Part shown: piece after piece, positions 21,441 through 33,842 of the stretch
How the letters are laid out: every line of letters starts with the position of its first letter
Numbering within the stretch: position 1 is the first letter of the stretch
Assembly: GCA_963555705.1 (NCBI GenBank)
Contig: OY743187.1
Location: 12,786,133-12,850,132, forward strand
Direction of reading: 5' to 3'
DNA from: Ligustrum vulgare
Taxonomy: Eukaryota > Streptophyta > Magnoliopsida > Lamiales > Oleaceae
Length of the DNA stretch: 64,000 nt
Notes under the pieces: model-generated
Databases searched by the model: none
Seen by the model: the letters and a program-made list of their open reading frames with translations, nothing else
What the model was told of the DNA's origin: nothing
Made by a program: the position numbers and the translations under genes

Positions 21441-22985
21441 TAATTCATTTATTTAAAAAAAAAAAAAAATCTTGAGTGCCTTATATTATACAATTAAGTC
21501 ACAAAAGTAATTAATTAATTAGTTTCATTTGTAATTGATTATAAAATTGAAATTAAGTTACATTTGTAATTAATTACAAATTGTCTGTATGATTTTCTTT
21601 GTCTGTTGATTACCTGATTTTGATAATATTTTTTATATTCTTAAAATATCTTTTAAAATAGTGATAATTAGCTCCAGTACCCACTTAAATATTCAAAATT
21701 GAATTATACACCACATTATATTATATTTAAATTTATAGCAGTATCATAAAATAAAATTGGATATATAGAATTTTTTATTATTAAAAAGTTATAAAATTTA
21801 AATTTAAAGATATTGATAACAAATTAGAGAGATTCCCATCCCCCAATTTCAACGGTACCTGATTTCATTCATAAATGGAGTTTATGGCTACAACAAATAC
21901 TTCCACGGATTCAGTCCTACACCTCACCGAGCAACATCAACGTTATCGCGGTATCAAAAGGACTGACTGCATTTCCATCGGCAGACGTCACCACAAACCC
22001 AGCTTCAAATAGTCAGGGAAGATTTCTACCTATTCAAATTCATCCAAAAATCCACTGCTTCCATTATCAAAAGTGAATATTGGGTCTTCACATATCGTAA
22101 TCAACCGAAACTTTGTGAGTTTGAATTTTTCTATTTATTTCTGGTTTTCAAAGTCAAGATTTGGATGCTTATCTTGGCAAAAGCCTGTGCTTTTCATCAA
22201 GTCTTATCATTGTCCAAGATATGTTTATAAATGCAAACGAACAGTATCTAAAATTTAGGTATGTGCTATCTTCCTCGGTTTCCAACTAGGACTTTTTAAA
22301 TTGTGTTTTTGGAAATATCACCTCTGAAGAAATAAGATTAATTTAGAAATTAATTTCTAGGTTCGGACTGTACATGCCATTTTATGACTATGTTACTAAG
22401 CAACGGGACGGTGTTGTTTGTCTTGGTTCCTTCGAATTGTTGTGCATAAAATTGGGAACATATTACTAAAAAATGATGTTTATGCTCCAATGGTATTTGG
22501 TTGCGGTGAATTCTACCAGGATAATTTGGATTTTTTGGCTCCAATTGTAGTTGGGTTGAGCCGTTGAGGTGTATTTGGAATTGATGGCAAGTTGGTTGAG
22601 AATTTTTTTACATAGAAAACTAATTGTTACCCGAACTAATTTGGGAGTCAGCTACAGTTGGATCAAATTTCTAGTCCTCTATTCATCATCTCACAAGTGA
22701 TACTTTGGTTCCTACAAACATGAATGCAACTTCCTTGTTTACATTTTTACAGCTATTCGGATTAATTGTAAGTTCATTGTCTTGATATTTACCTGACACC
22801 GGAGACAATGAAAATGAGCAATAGTATGACCTCTTGTTTTTTTTTAAAAATTTTTTTGGACATTAAAAACAATTTTAGTGGTTGAAATTGGTGCAAAAAG
22901 ACATTTCCAGTCTGGTCTCATGCTTGGCTGATTTTATAAGATCATTGTGATGATTACATGGTAGCAGTCAGAGGATTGTCTTGAC
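21440..22985. other. No recognised gene; decayed low-copy DNA
   Basis: One short plus-strand frame (21875-22012, 45 aa, MEFMATTNTSTDSVLHL) has ordinary amino-acid composition but no motif. The rest holds no long frame. It may be the former upstream part of the kinase pseudogene that follows. Confidence 0.35.
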
Positions 22986-22989
22986 ATGT

Positions 22990-23780
22990 TATGTTTGCTG
23001 TCGAGCTTAGAAAATAACAGTTGGTAGATTGTGGCCGAGGGTTCTTGCCAACATCTCATGAAGATAGCATACGTGATGGATTTGAAGAGTCAGGTCTATT
23101 GGGTCTATCTTGAAAGAAACTCTAAAGGCTTTGGAATATCGTCATCTTCATGGCCATATTCATCGTGATGTAAAAGTTTATTGATTCTCAAATATTTATC
23201 CCATAGCACAAGCAAAAAGACATTTCCGGTTTTGACAAGTTCACTGGAATCAACTTGGCAACTAAACTACTCTGCAGCTCGATTATTATTTCCTTTTGCA
23301 TGAAGGAAATATATTAATGGATAGTACTGGGAGGTAAAACTTGCTGACTTTGGTGTTTTAGCAAGCATGTTTGACAAAGGTGATAGGCAGTGTTCGAGGA
23401 ATACCTTTGTAGGAACTCCATGCTGGTATGGATTGACATTTACCTTTTCTATATTGTGTTCTAAATATGTATCTTTTTTTGTGATAGTTTTAAGTTTTCT
23501 GTTAGCTAAAGCTTTTGTCTCGATGTCCAGGATGGCAGCACAAGTTTTACATGCAGCTAGGAATTGGATATGATTTCAAGTGGGTTTTATTCCTACTTCT
23601 TGTTCATGAAAACACTACCAATCACAATTTCATCAGTATCTCAGCGTGATATTACAGTGGCTGATCCTCTAGTCCTGTCTTCAACCGGAAACTTTTTGGA
23701 CTCTGCAAGCTCATTACCAATTTCCTCCATGATCGGATTAGAGTCCAGAAAATCTATACTAAAACGGTCATCTATGACGG
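22990..23780 (+). pseudogene. STE20/SPS1 (SPAK/OSR1-like) protein kinase pseudogene with introns
   Basis: Exon a (about 23050-23175) reads DGFEES, then ILKETLKALEYRHLHGHIHRDVK, the catalytic HRD loop. Exon b (23304-23425) reads GNILMDSTG and, after a one-base loss, VKLADFGVLASMFDKGDRQ and CSRNTFVGTPC. A GT-AG intron (23426-23530) joins to WMAAQV in exon c, where the usual APE is AQV; the frame breaks soon after. The activation segment is typical of plant SPS1/SPAK-like kinases, which phosphorylate Ser/Thr in signalling. The preserved intron shows a genomic duplicate, not a retrocopy. A tail (SSTGNFLDSASSLPISSMI, 23679-23740) may be its C-terminal region. Confidence 0.82.
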
Positions 23781-23789
23781 AAGTCGGAT

Positions 23790-24352
23790 GAAGCAACATA
23801 AGATTGAGGTTCCAACAGCCTAAGCATCAGCCAGAATTGTATCCAAAACAGTCATATCTACACATAGTAGATAGAATGTTCAGTCTGAGTGCTTGATTGT
23901 GTCTATTGAAATTATGATGGTGTTGGGAATATGACATAATCATCATTGATTGTTATATAGCATCAATCGAACAAAAATATGTTCAAATTAGATTATTTCT
24001 CACTGAATTAAGATTAACATTACTTATCATTTCGTTCTGTAATACTAATATCCATAACTTTACTGCACTATCATCTAATGTGCACGGCAGCATTCAGATA
24101 ATACAGCTTCCTCGCATACAGTTTTAGCCCATGTGAACAGTGGTTTCATTATCATGTACACTAGTCCGGTCTATTGCTTGGATGAACTTGAAAGTTCACA
24201 CTCTTCACATGTTAACCGACACCAAATGAAATGAAACTGCTGTAAAGTATGACCTCATCTTTTTCTTTCTTTCTTTTTTTTTTTTTAGTTTAATTTGACA
24301 TAAAAACGCCTTTTTTTTATGCTTTTTGAAGTGATTTACAACCTTGCATAAT
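23790..24352. other. No gene seen
   Basis: Low-complexity T-rich stretch near 24260-24295; no frame or repeat worth calling. Confidence 0.4.
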
Positions 24353-24355
24353 TTA

Positions 24356-24534
24356 GCCCCTGTTTGACCCTCAGTTCTTGGGGAAGATTGTAGTTTGAAA
24401 TAATACTATTTTTGGGAGAATGTATGAATAAAAATTATTTGAAAAGTCAAATATTGTGGGCTTGACTAAAATGGATGGTTAAAATTGAGTGTTTTAAAAT
24501 TTTGGTTTTTAAAAATTGGGGGCCAAAGAGGGGC
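24356..24534. mobile_element. Tourist-like MITE (179 bp), TSD tta
   Basis: The ends gcccctgtttgaccc and gggggccaaagaggggc are imperfect inverted repeats, flanked by tta at 24353-24355 and 24535-24537. The TTA duplicate and the CCTGTTTG-type terminus fit PIF/Harbinger-derived MITEs. Confidence 0.65.
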
Positions 24535-24803
24535 TTAATAGATTTTCATGTTTGTACATCAACATGATATTATTGATGTGCTGGTTTTATAAGTTCATTG
24601 TAGTGTTAAAAATGCATTAGACAAAAGATACATTAAGATCGCGATAAACCTATATGGAAGTTTGAATAATTGTATTAATCGAATTGCAGTTTCATTCAAA
24701 GGAAAATTCACGAGGTAAAATGCAATGCAATTATTGAGATATTATTAAAGCCTTGAAATAATCTCATTCAGAATCATTAATCATCAGAGTGAGGTGAGGG
24801 TCT

Positions 24804-25436
24804 TAGAGATGGCAAAAAAATTCGATCCGCCCTGTCGATCCGTAGACCGGATCCGATCCGATCCGAAAAAATCCCGATCTGTGGATTGACGGATCGCAAT
24901 TTATGTGATCCGCCCCGATCCGAAAATTCACGGGGCGGATTTGGATCGGGGCTGATCCATCCGCGATCCTACATTTTTTTTAATATAATTTTTTTATCAT
25001 GTATAAAAATCTAATATGTAAATTTTGTAGCAAACTTTAATTTCTGGGAATAACCTGCAATCTTTGCATTTTAAAGAAAACACATTTTTCATATTCTTCA
25101 TTTGAAGAAATAATTTCAATAAGTGATGGCAAAAAAACTCGATCCGTTGAATCGACGAATCGGCCTCTATACGTCTCGTTTCAATAAAATAAATAAAATT
25201 TAATAAAAAAATAATTTTTCTAAATTTTTTTAAAAGATTTAATTTAAAATATATTTTAAAAAAACTAAAAAATTTTAAAAAAATAATAATAATAATTCGA
25301 CGGATTGGTCCACGGATCGGTGGATCGATCCGCCCCGACCCGAAATTTGACGGATCGGGGGGCGGATCCGGATCGGGGCAAAAAAATTCGGGACGGGGCT
25401 GATCGGGTTCCGATCCGCCCCGATCCGCCAACACTA
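24804..25436. mobile_element. hAT-type MITE (633 bp) with perfect 8-bp TSD gagggtct
   Basis: Identical flanks gagggtct at 24796-24803 and 25437-25444. The ends tagagatggc and gccaacacta are inverted repeats with mismatches. Subterminal DNA is packed with ggatcggatc and cgatccgccccgatccg motifs. An internal second start (gatggcaaaaaaactcgatccg at 25126) shows an internal duplication or a nested relative. Confidence 0.85.
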
Positions 25437-25444
25437 GAGGGTCT

Positions 25445-26345
25445 ACTTATCACCATTAATCCTTCACCGATCAAGCAGAATGCTTATGCCTAGAATTTTC
25501 GAAGTTAATAGGACAATCCATATTCACAAAAAATACGTTGCGAAGTTCACCAAACCAAGGAAGACAACTCCACGTCGACATCCAAGAGGGCAGAATCTCT
25601 ATGCAACTGCAGTCTCTCCAAAATTTAGAAAATGGAAACTTCCCTTCTCATTCTAAATACTCAACTATTTGGAAATAATATAACAAATAAATAAACTAGT
25701 AAAGAAATCATAAACATAAACATCACTGGAACAACTTAAATTTAAGATACTGCTTCTTGATCTACATCAATTTTCGGCTCCAGTTCTGTGGCTTGATTCT
25801 GAACTCAGACAATTTTTTTGCCGCACCGTTTTTTTTAATCCAATCTTCACAGTAGAATCATCATGTTTTGTGTTTACCTGCCAAACCGATCCCAACGCAA
25901 TTGATGTCAACAGTATGAATGCGACAATACCTTCTTTGAATAAGACAAATGACTTCATAATAATAATAATAATAATAAATAAATAAATAAGACAAATGAA
26001 GTAGCTTCATTTCTCCTTCTGTCCTTCAGTAGGTAGTTAGGATTTTTTGAGGAATTCGACAGTGATATTTTCTGGTTCTAATGTTACATGGATGATTGGT
26101 TCTTCAGGATTATGTATTAAATTTTCAGTTATGTATTGTTTTTTGTAACAGTCTTTCCATAATTATAGATAATATCCCAGTTTTGTCTCCATTTTCGGTT
26201 TGAGGCAGATTTCCAATTATTTATTTTGTTATTCTAATTTTCAAGATATCAGAAATATAGTTACATATTTCCAAATTTAGTTACAATGTAAGGTATCACT
26301 CTAAATTTCCCTTTAAAATATTTGATATTTAAAAATAGGTTCCTT
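25445..26345. other. No gene; short direct repeat around a (TAA)n/(TAAA)n tract
   Basis: aataagacaaatga occurs on both sides (25939 and 25987) of a (taa)/(taaa) tract. A minus-strand frame at 25767-25958 starts with a hydrophobic segment but shows no recognised motif. Confidence 0.4.
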
Positions 26346-26349
26346 AAAA

Positions 26350-27405
26350 TTTTATATTTGTGTAATTGATCCAATAATAAATTAAATGGACTAAATGGGC
26401 TTTTAATTGGATTAATTGGACTCCTCCACAAGGAATGACGGCATAGACAAAGGAATTGGGTGTCAATTTCTCAAAAGTATTAAATTGAGCTTTTACAAGG
26501 AAGGAAGTGGATGGACTTGTGACTTGTGAGAGAAGGCAATTGCGGCTGAGGTTATAAAAAAGAAGTTGCTGCAAATTTCTAGGGAGCCGCAAACAGAAGA
26601 ATTGAATGGAGAGGCGTGGACGGAAAATTGGAAGAAACCGAGGCACAATTCCAGAATTTTCACTCGACGTCATTTATGCTAATTAATCATTTCTTCAAAT
26701 CTGGCGATGTCTATCAATTATTTTATTGATTATTCGTCAATCATGTTTTTAAGCTAAATTAATTGTTAGCTAGGATTGTGATGATATTTTGTTTACCGAA
26801 TTTCATTTTTTGATTTAATATTTAATTTAAGCCTTTTATGGATTTGAGCAATTGATTGTGTATTTATTTTCATCTATAATTGTGGACGCATGATTATTTG
26901 ATATTTGTGATAATTTTCTATTTTCGAAAGAGTAGAAAATTATTGGACTTGAGTTAATTGCCACAAGGTTCGATGATAATAGAAATATACCCCTATACTT
27001 TGTGTAATCCCAAAATGTGTTCTTAAATGGATAATGCTTTTCTATAGGTTTGGATTTATTATAGAAATATAGTCAAATTCCTTATAGAAAAAAATTTTAA
27101 TTTACCGTTCGAAAGAGGGTTTTAAAAATACAAGGAACATGAATTTTCAATTTCCCATAAATTTTCGTTAAATGTTTAATTCAAAATATGGATGATGGAA
27201 CAAAGTGGATTTACAATTCTAACATGTTTATTTCATAAATTTTCATAAATCAAATTTTCTAGCTTTCTTAGTTTAATTTAGTTTTTTTAAAAAAAAATTC
27301 TTCAATCAAATTTCCTAATTTCGGTTAATGATTCGTAATCTAAAATACAATTTACAACAATTCTCGTATAATTGATATCTGGACTCACGTCCACTTTATT
27401 ATTTG
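26350..27405 (+). other. Probable LTR-derived fragment, family not determined
   Basis: It starts with an ataataaattaaatggactaa phrase shared with 19560, contains a GA-rich leader-like part (26440-26640) and then T-rich DNA. No primer site or second LTR was found. Confidence 0.3.
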
Positions 27406-27409
27406 TGCG

Positions 27410-27815
27410 ATCCATGCACTTGCAGTTCACAACAAATATTATACCCAGTCAAGACCCCTCAGTGTAGTATAGAATATGGTCAAAGCCCCTAAATGAACTA
27501 GAAGAAGTATATAATTATGGGTACTTTTTTGGTCAATTTCATTATCACGTATCTCACATTTCTTTTAACATATAATCAATTCAAAATCTTTTAAATTCCA
27601 CAAATCTCATATTCAAATAATATTTTACAATAATCACGTAGTTGGACAAATAAATCAAAATAATCACGTTTAACGTAATTATTATACAAGCAATTATCAA
27701 TATTTGAAAATAATTAAGTTTTTTTTTTTCACTCACAAGTCTAATATATGAAAATTAGTTTGGTTGATAGGCTTTCCCGATCTTCGCGTCACCGCCTGAG
27801 AAAATAATAGAATTA
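27410..27815 (-). repeat. Diverged LTR fragment of the chromovirus-type family
   Basis: The minus strand follows, in the same order, blocks of the plus-strand LTR at about 34615-35000, including caggcggt(a/g)acg, tgtgagtg, tcaaatatt(t/g)ataattgctt and the ctgag-ggtcttgac blocks. Confidence 0.65.
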
Positions 27816-27915
27816 TTGGAGTAAAAAGCAAATTTAACTCAATTCAAAATTTATAATTAAATGATATGATATCCCTTTCACCTTCCTTATTAATGTATTC
27901 CCATATAATAGTTAA

Positions 27916-28840
27916 TTAGTGTTTCGCCCGTGCGATACAGAGTCATTTGTTAATCACATGTATCAAATTTATATGTAACATATGAAATGAATATTTAGTT
28001 AAAAATAAGAAACGAAGAAAGACAATTAATTAAAAAAATGTACAATAACACATACTTTAATTTTTACAGGTCGTATGTTTACCATTCCAGAAAATTTATG
28101 ATTTGACTTTTATTAAAATGAAAAGAAAAAGAAAAATAGATCGATGAACGCTCAATTTTATTCTCTTCCATTTTCTATTTTTAAAGAAAAAATATTTATG
28201 TAATAATTAATAAAAAGTTGAAGAGAAAAAGACCATAAAAAGATAGAAAATAAAAAAAGAGTAATTTGGTTTATAAATTGGTTTATTTATGATTTTGAGT
28301 AAAAAAATAGTGGTTGAAAATTAAAGAGAGAAAATATGTGTGGTTAAAAAGTATTTTGAGAAATTGTGTAGTTTATAAATTGGTTTATAAGCCAATTTAT
28401 TTTATTTACCAAACGGATGTTAAACAAAATGAGGCGGTAATACAAATTTTCATAATTTTTTTTTACCCAAATCGTTGTTGAAAAATTAGAGAAAAAAAAT
28501 GTGTTTGGTTAAAAAGTAGTTTGAAAAATAAAATAGTTTATAAATTTGTTTATAAACCGATTTATTTTATTTACCAAACGGATGTTTAATTCGACGGTAA
28601 TACAATTTTCCATAATTTTTCTCCACTCAAATCCATGTTGAATAGTAAGAAAGTCCAATAATCCTTTTTATACGTTTACAATCAAGTAGACAGAAATATT
28701 ACCAAAAATGATCCAATGTTCAAAATTACCATTGATTACCATAAAAATAATAAATGCCATTGATTTACAACATGTGTTTACACTAAACCATTACTCACAA
28801 CACACGTTCACACCAAATCACCTTCTTACTTTTATATATA
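27916..28840 (-). mobile_element. Helitron-like 3' part (ctaa end), truncated
   Basis: The minus strand ends ...cgcacgggcgaaacactaa before T (27915), with a partial hairpin. The next 110 bp match the Helitron at 28841 (tatcaaatttatat, aaataagaaa). No 5' end is seen before 28840, where the next Helitron ends. Confidence 0.55.
28270..28640 (+). repeat. Two ~160-bp direct repeats ending in taccaaacggatg
   Basis: The units share ggttaaaaagta, gtttataaa(t)ttggtttataa, ttattttatttaccaaacggatgtt and cggtaatacaa, at about 28340-28470 and 28503-28615. The end motif recurs at 18998-19010. Confidence 0.65.
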
Positions 28841-30626
28841 CTAGTGTTACACCCTTGCGTTGCACAGTTATTTGTTACTTACATATATCAAATTTATATT
28901 TTAACAAATGAAATTAACATTTAATTAAAAATAAGAAAGGAATGAAGACAATTAATTATAAAGGTACATTAAACATACCTTAATTTTTTTAAAATTTTTT
29001 TATGGGTCGCATCTTTATCGTTCCAAAAATTTCTTTAAATATTGTAATTTGAATTGATTTAAACCTTAAAATGAAAAATAAAAACTACATTTAAATAGAA
29101 TTTGTAATAAGTAAAAAAAACAGATATATCTTTGATATACGCTAAGAGTTTTATTAAAACTAAATGAAAAGAAAAAAAAAATGATGAACGTTCTTATTTC
29201 ATCCTCTTTCATTTTCTATTTTTAAATAAAAATATTTATGTGATATTGATAAAGGTGCAGCTATTTAAAAATCTGCATTCAATTGGATTATCTTAAATCT
29301 GAATTTTGTCCAAAATGAATAATAAATAGTGAATTAATACTACTAATTACCATTTTAGAAAATGGGGTTAATAATAATGATTTTGTGGAGAATATATACT
29401 TAAGCACCTGTTTAAGACTCATATTTCAAATAATGTAGTTCGTAACAGTAAATTTTGGTACAATGAGTTGTTAAAAAATATGATTTTTTTACTTTATACG
29501 TAGATTATTTTATTAATAGAATGTTAGTTGAAAATGTTTTTTAAAAAAATGAGGGTTTGAATAAAGTGTACTGAATAGGGGTTTTTTTTTTTAAGTTGGC
29601 ACAATTGTAATAGTTATGAACTTTTTTTTTGAAAAACATAATAGTTAGGAACTTAAAAAAAAAATAAAATACTTCAATGACAATTTGCATAACTATTCAA
29701 TTTTAATGATTATTGATGTAATTAGTCTTTTCAAAATATAATTTCTAGATTACAGTATTTGATATTTAAATTTATTAAACAAATATTTCATTTCATATTT
29801 ACTTTAACATTACAAATTAAATACACGTGGTCATATATTTAAATGAATGTAGTTATTAAGCAATATGAAATGTTAGTTTTGATTAAATTTTAATGAATTT
29901 ATATCGCAAATACATTTAACTTTATATACTAAGAAATCATCTATGCATCTCGATTCATAAAAGCAACATGTTTGTTTAACCCACAAGACATAGTGCTTTA
30001 TCACTTACTCATATGGAATTGGTTTTTCAAGAATTAATTTTTCTGAACATTTATTCTCAATCACACATTTTTAAAAAAATATTTTTTACAATTTTTCATA
30101 CTACTTTTTAACTATACATTCTAAAAAGAATCATTTTTTTCACAAAAACAATTCTAAAAAAATGAAAGTCAAATTGTTAATAACCAAGTAAAGTTAGAGA
30201 TCACGAAATTATACGAAAAATCTTATACCTTATAATCTTTAAAAGTTTATTAAAATTAAGATTGATTTAATAAATATTAATCATTTTATTCATATTATTA
30301 ATTAAAAAAGAAATCAAATCATTAATTATCTGTTCAATAACTTTTTATTTAAATTATTTATAAGCGCGCATTTTTTTAACCACATATATATTTTAGAAAA
30401 TATGATTTTTAATATCAAAGATAACAAATGATTTGACCATTAATAATTAAAATACAACTTTTATATTGATGACTACACATAGAATTTATAATATTAAGAA
30501 TAACAAATAAAATAATAAAATAATAATTAAATGATAACTTTAATACTGATAACTAAAAATATTAATTGAACTCATTCAGTATTAATATTAATAATAAAAT
30601 AAAAATTGATTAAAAAAATATCAACC

Positions 30627-30680
<54 letters not shown>

Positions 30681-30689
30681 AGATAAAGA
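28841..30689 (-). mobile_element. Non-autonomous Helitron (~1.85 kb)
   Basis: The minus strand begins TCTTTATCTTTATAATATAT after an A (30690) and ends CTAG before T (28840), with a hairpin-like cgcaacgcaaggg-type terminus near 28852-28866. It contains a (TA)n tract (30632-30675) and no coding remnants. Confidence 0.6.
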
Positions 30690-30896
30690 TAAAAATAAAC
30701 ATATCCCTCCCTACCAATGGATACGTGGTTTCCATTTTTTTAATCCAAATTGATAATACAATAAGGGAAAAATACATATATAAGGTGTTTAGAATACACA
30801 ATTTCAATTTGAAGATATAACTTAAAAAATTTCAAAAATCAGGTATCTATTTAACTAAATTCAATAATTAGATTTTTTTTATTAATTATATAAATT
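30690..30896. other. AT-rich flank, nothing recognised
   Basis: No frame or repeat is visible before the 167-bp array begins. Confidence 0.4.
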
Positions 30897-31397
30897 TAGG
30901 TCACAATACAAGATAAATTCAGGTTACAAAATGTAAATTGCTTAAGTCACAAATAATTTTAGGGTCACAATTTATCAAAATAGTAGGTCACAATAACAGT
31001 TTTATCAAGTCACAAATAATTGTAAGGTCACAAGTTTTAAATTAATCATTCCCGAGTTATTTCTAGGTCATAATACAAGATAAATTCAGGTTACAAAATG
31101 TAAATTGCTTAAGACACAAATAATTTTAGGGTCACAATTTATCAAAATAGTAGGTCACAATAACAGTTTTATCAAGTCACAAATAATTGTAAGGTCACAA
31201 GTTTTAAATTAATCATTCCCGAGTTATTTCTAGGTCACAATATAAGATAAATTCAGGTTACAAAATGTAAATTCCTTAAGTCACAAATAATTTTAGGGTC
31301 ACAATTTATCAAAATAGTAGGTCACAATAACAGTTTTATCAAGTCACAAATAATTGCAAGGTCACAAATTTTAAATTAATCAATCCCGAGTTATTTC
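30897..31397 (+). repeat. 167-bp tandem repeat, three nearly identical copies
   Basis: Units begin with taggtca at 30897, 31064 and 31231, exactly 167 bp apart; a decayed fourth begins at 31398. Each unit contains five or six aggtcacaa-type motifs (ggtcacaataacag, aagtcacaaataatt). Only a handful of differences separate the copies, so the amplification is recent. The length is close to one nucleosome repeat. Confidence 0.92.
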
Positions 31398-32335
31398 TAG
31401 GTCACAACTTATCAAATTATGAGGTCACCAATCTTTTAAGTCACAATTATCATATTATTAAGTCACAATTCACTTATTAATTATTAGGTCAAAGTATATC
31501 CGAAAACTTGCCTACGTCACATTCTCACTACCATCAGCTCACAACCACCACCATCTCAACGTCGAGGCCCACCGCCTCATTGTCGCTGCCGCAAAAAAAA
31601 AAAAAAAATTTATTTGGTCACAAATTTTATTAAGTCTCAAACCCCAGCCACTAACGTCGCCCCCACCTAAGCCTCAGTCAACCACCTCAACACACCACAA
31701 TCACCGCCACCACCTAACCTCACCACCGCCACCACTTCCACCACCACACTAGCCACCACAACCATCGCACAAACAAATGAGCCACCCTACCCTAACCCCA
31801 CTCCTCCACCATCACAGCCATCACCGCCACCACCACTCGGAAGCATCCCAACTATCACCATAGCCAGCAACCTGCCTGCACCCACCACTAAAAAACACCA
31901 CTTGCCTCCAACGATTGCCATTGAAGAAGCAAATCGCGCCACCTACCACCACCGGATTCGAGCACCACCACCATTACAGAAGCAAACTGTGAACACCTAC
32001 CACCACCTACCAATTTAAAAGCCAGATCGCGAAAGGCACCACTAGATTCGAGCACCACCACCAACATAGAAGCAAATCACAAACACCTACCAATTTAAAG
32101 CCAGATCCCAAACAGATCGCAAGATCGAAGCAGTGATAGTGCTTCCGGATTCTCATCACGCGATGTAGCAACAGCGCTGCCGTTGCTTGTGCGCGATGTA
32201 GTAGCGCTGCCCTTGATATTGTCGCTGCCGACGAGGTCTTCTGACGACGGTGGGGACTTTGACGTGGCTGTGGCGTGGTCGCGAAGGGGATGAGCGGCTT
32301 GGAGTTGTGGTGATGATGGAGAAGACGTTAATATG
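31398..32335. repeat. GTCAC-rich tail followed by a C-rich CACCAC block
   Basis: After the array the plus strand becomes extremely C/A-rich (accaccaccaccgcc), with an approximately 100-bp direct repeat (gattcgagcaccaccacca at 31953 and 32048). It then turns GC-rich with gcgatgtag repeats (32160-32205) and ends in a GA-rich leader-like part. The same pairing of GTCAC motifs with CACC blocks is seen at 12690-13650. No convincing frame is present. Confidence 0.6.
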
Positions 32336-33189
32336 TGTAGAAAGAGAGGAAGGATTATATTAGGGTTTGAAGTGGTATGAAATAAAGATTGGATTGGGTA
32401 ATTAATTTAATTCTAGAATACTATTATTTAAATTTTTTAATTATTTAAAATCTTAATTAAAACCTGAATTTTGTAATAATACAACTTTGATCTTATTTTT
32501 GAATTTGAATCTTATAATGTAGGGGTAGGTGTAATTTCCACATACAATAACACAATTCTACTTCTTTTCAGCCTTTAATGATTACACAATCCACCTAATT
32601 AAACTCAATTAGTCATCCCATGTCTGCTTATTATACTTGCCATCTTCTGACTTCCATATGTACGCAGAACAATTGTATCAACAATTTAACTAGTTTCTTC
32701 TACTGTAAATTATCTTCAAATTGCTTTAAAATTTGAGAAATCCAACCTCAAGTCCTTAATTCAATTATCTTATATCATTATATCACAAGAATATCAAAGG
32801 ATAATTATATATTTCACAAACCCATTTCCAAAGTTTCATTTTCTTTAACAACCTTCCAATAAACGTTCATTAACAATATTTAAGATTAATACTACAAATA
32901 AACAACAATAACCTTTAATAATAGCTATATTTCGAATAAAATTAGAATCCCCATAAACCCCAAAAAGATTATAATTAATTAATACAATTTTTACTCACCT
33001 CTTGAAGATAAGAATGAATTGTATAAATAAGAGCCCGAGATTCGAAAGTCGATTCCAATTTCTTCAATTTTCCCTTTCCTTTTCCTTCTTTCCTCTCTCG
33101 GCTTGGTTCTCTGTCTGACGTTTTTTTTAATACTTCTCGTTATCTGCCTCTGTTTTCTTTTGATTCCCCAAAAAATGATAGAAAATCAC
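32336..33189. other. AT-rich DNA, possibly LTR-derived
   Basis: The part at 33000-33120 (tactcacctcttgaagata, then pyrimidine-rich ctttcctctctcgg) resembles the middle of the long LTRs at 42010-42070. If so, the LTR that ends at 35906 may begin near here, but no start could be fixed. Confidence 0.35.
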
Positions 33190-33192
33190 TTA

Positions 33193-33839
33193 GAGCATCT
33201 TTAATGGTTTATGTATGTTTTGATCTATATGACAGTTAAATAGATAAATATCTCACTTATGTTGATAAAATAGATAATAAAATTTAAAGCTTATCTTCAA
33301 TGGTCTTTGTGTACAATTTTTTAAAAACAATAAATTGAAACTCCATTTTCAAGAATTTTGAAAAATAAAAACTACCCGCAAGGTTGAGCATCGAACCTGA
33401 CTCAGTTGTGAATTTATTCTCTATTTTTGTGAGTACTTCGAATAGTCAAACAATTTCTCCGCACCTTCCATTTGATTTTCTATCCATGTATTCAAAGATT
33501 TTGTGTTTGATTCAGAGAAAAATATGTGTATTTCCAGTTCCCAAGAAACTCTTTTTGCACTTCTCCAATCACCCGTGAATGCGAACGTGCTCTCTTTCAG
33601 CTAAAAAATGGACCCATTTTCTTATATTAAATAAATTGAAAAATTAATATTTGTCTAGTTACTTTGTCTCGCACTTTATCTATACCTAAATATAGTACCA
33701 GATAATATCTTTTCCACGTCAGCATCCTATGGGCACGAAAACTAATTATTGAAGATGAAATTTTTAAATAATTATTTATTTTTCTTATATGACAATGATT
33801 TTTTTTTTTTTCACAATTCATAAACTATTAAAGATGTTC
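33193..33839. mobile_element. Tourist-like MITE (647 bp), TSD tta
   Basis: The ends gagcatctttaatggttta and taaactattaaagatgttc are inverted repeats with two mismatches, flanked by tta at 33190-33192 and 33840-33842. This fits the PIF/Harbinger type. The 64-codon frame inside shows no transposase feature. Confidence 0.82.
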
Positions 33840-33842
33840 TTA

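Noticed and set aside
21875..22012. AP2/ERF-like peptide (QRYRGIKR)
   Set aside because: Only a few residues agree and the rest of the domain is absent.
30897..31397. CRISPR-like regular repeats
   Set aside because: Units are contiguous tandem copies without unique spacers, in a plant genome.
30897..31440. aggtca motifs as nuclear-receptor half sites
   Set aside because: Plants lack nuclear receptors; the motif is part of a tandem repeat.
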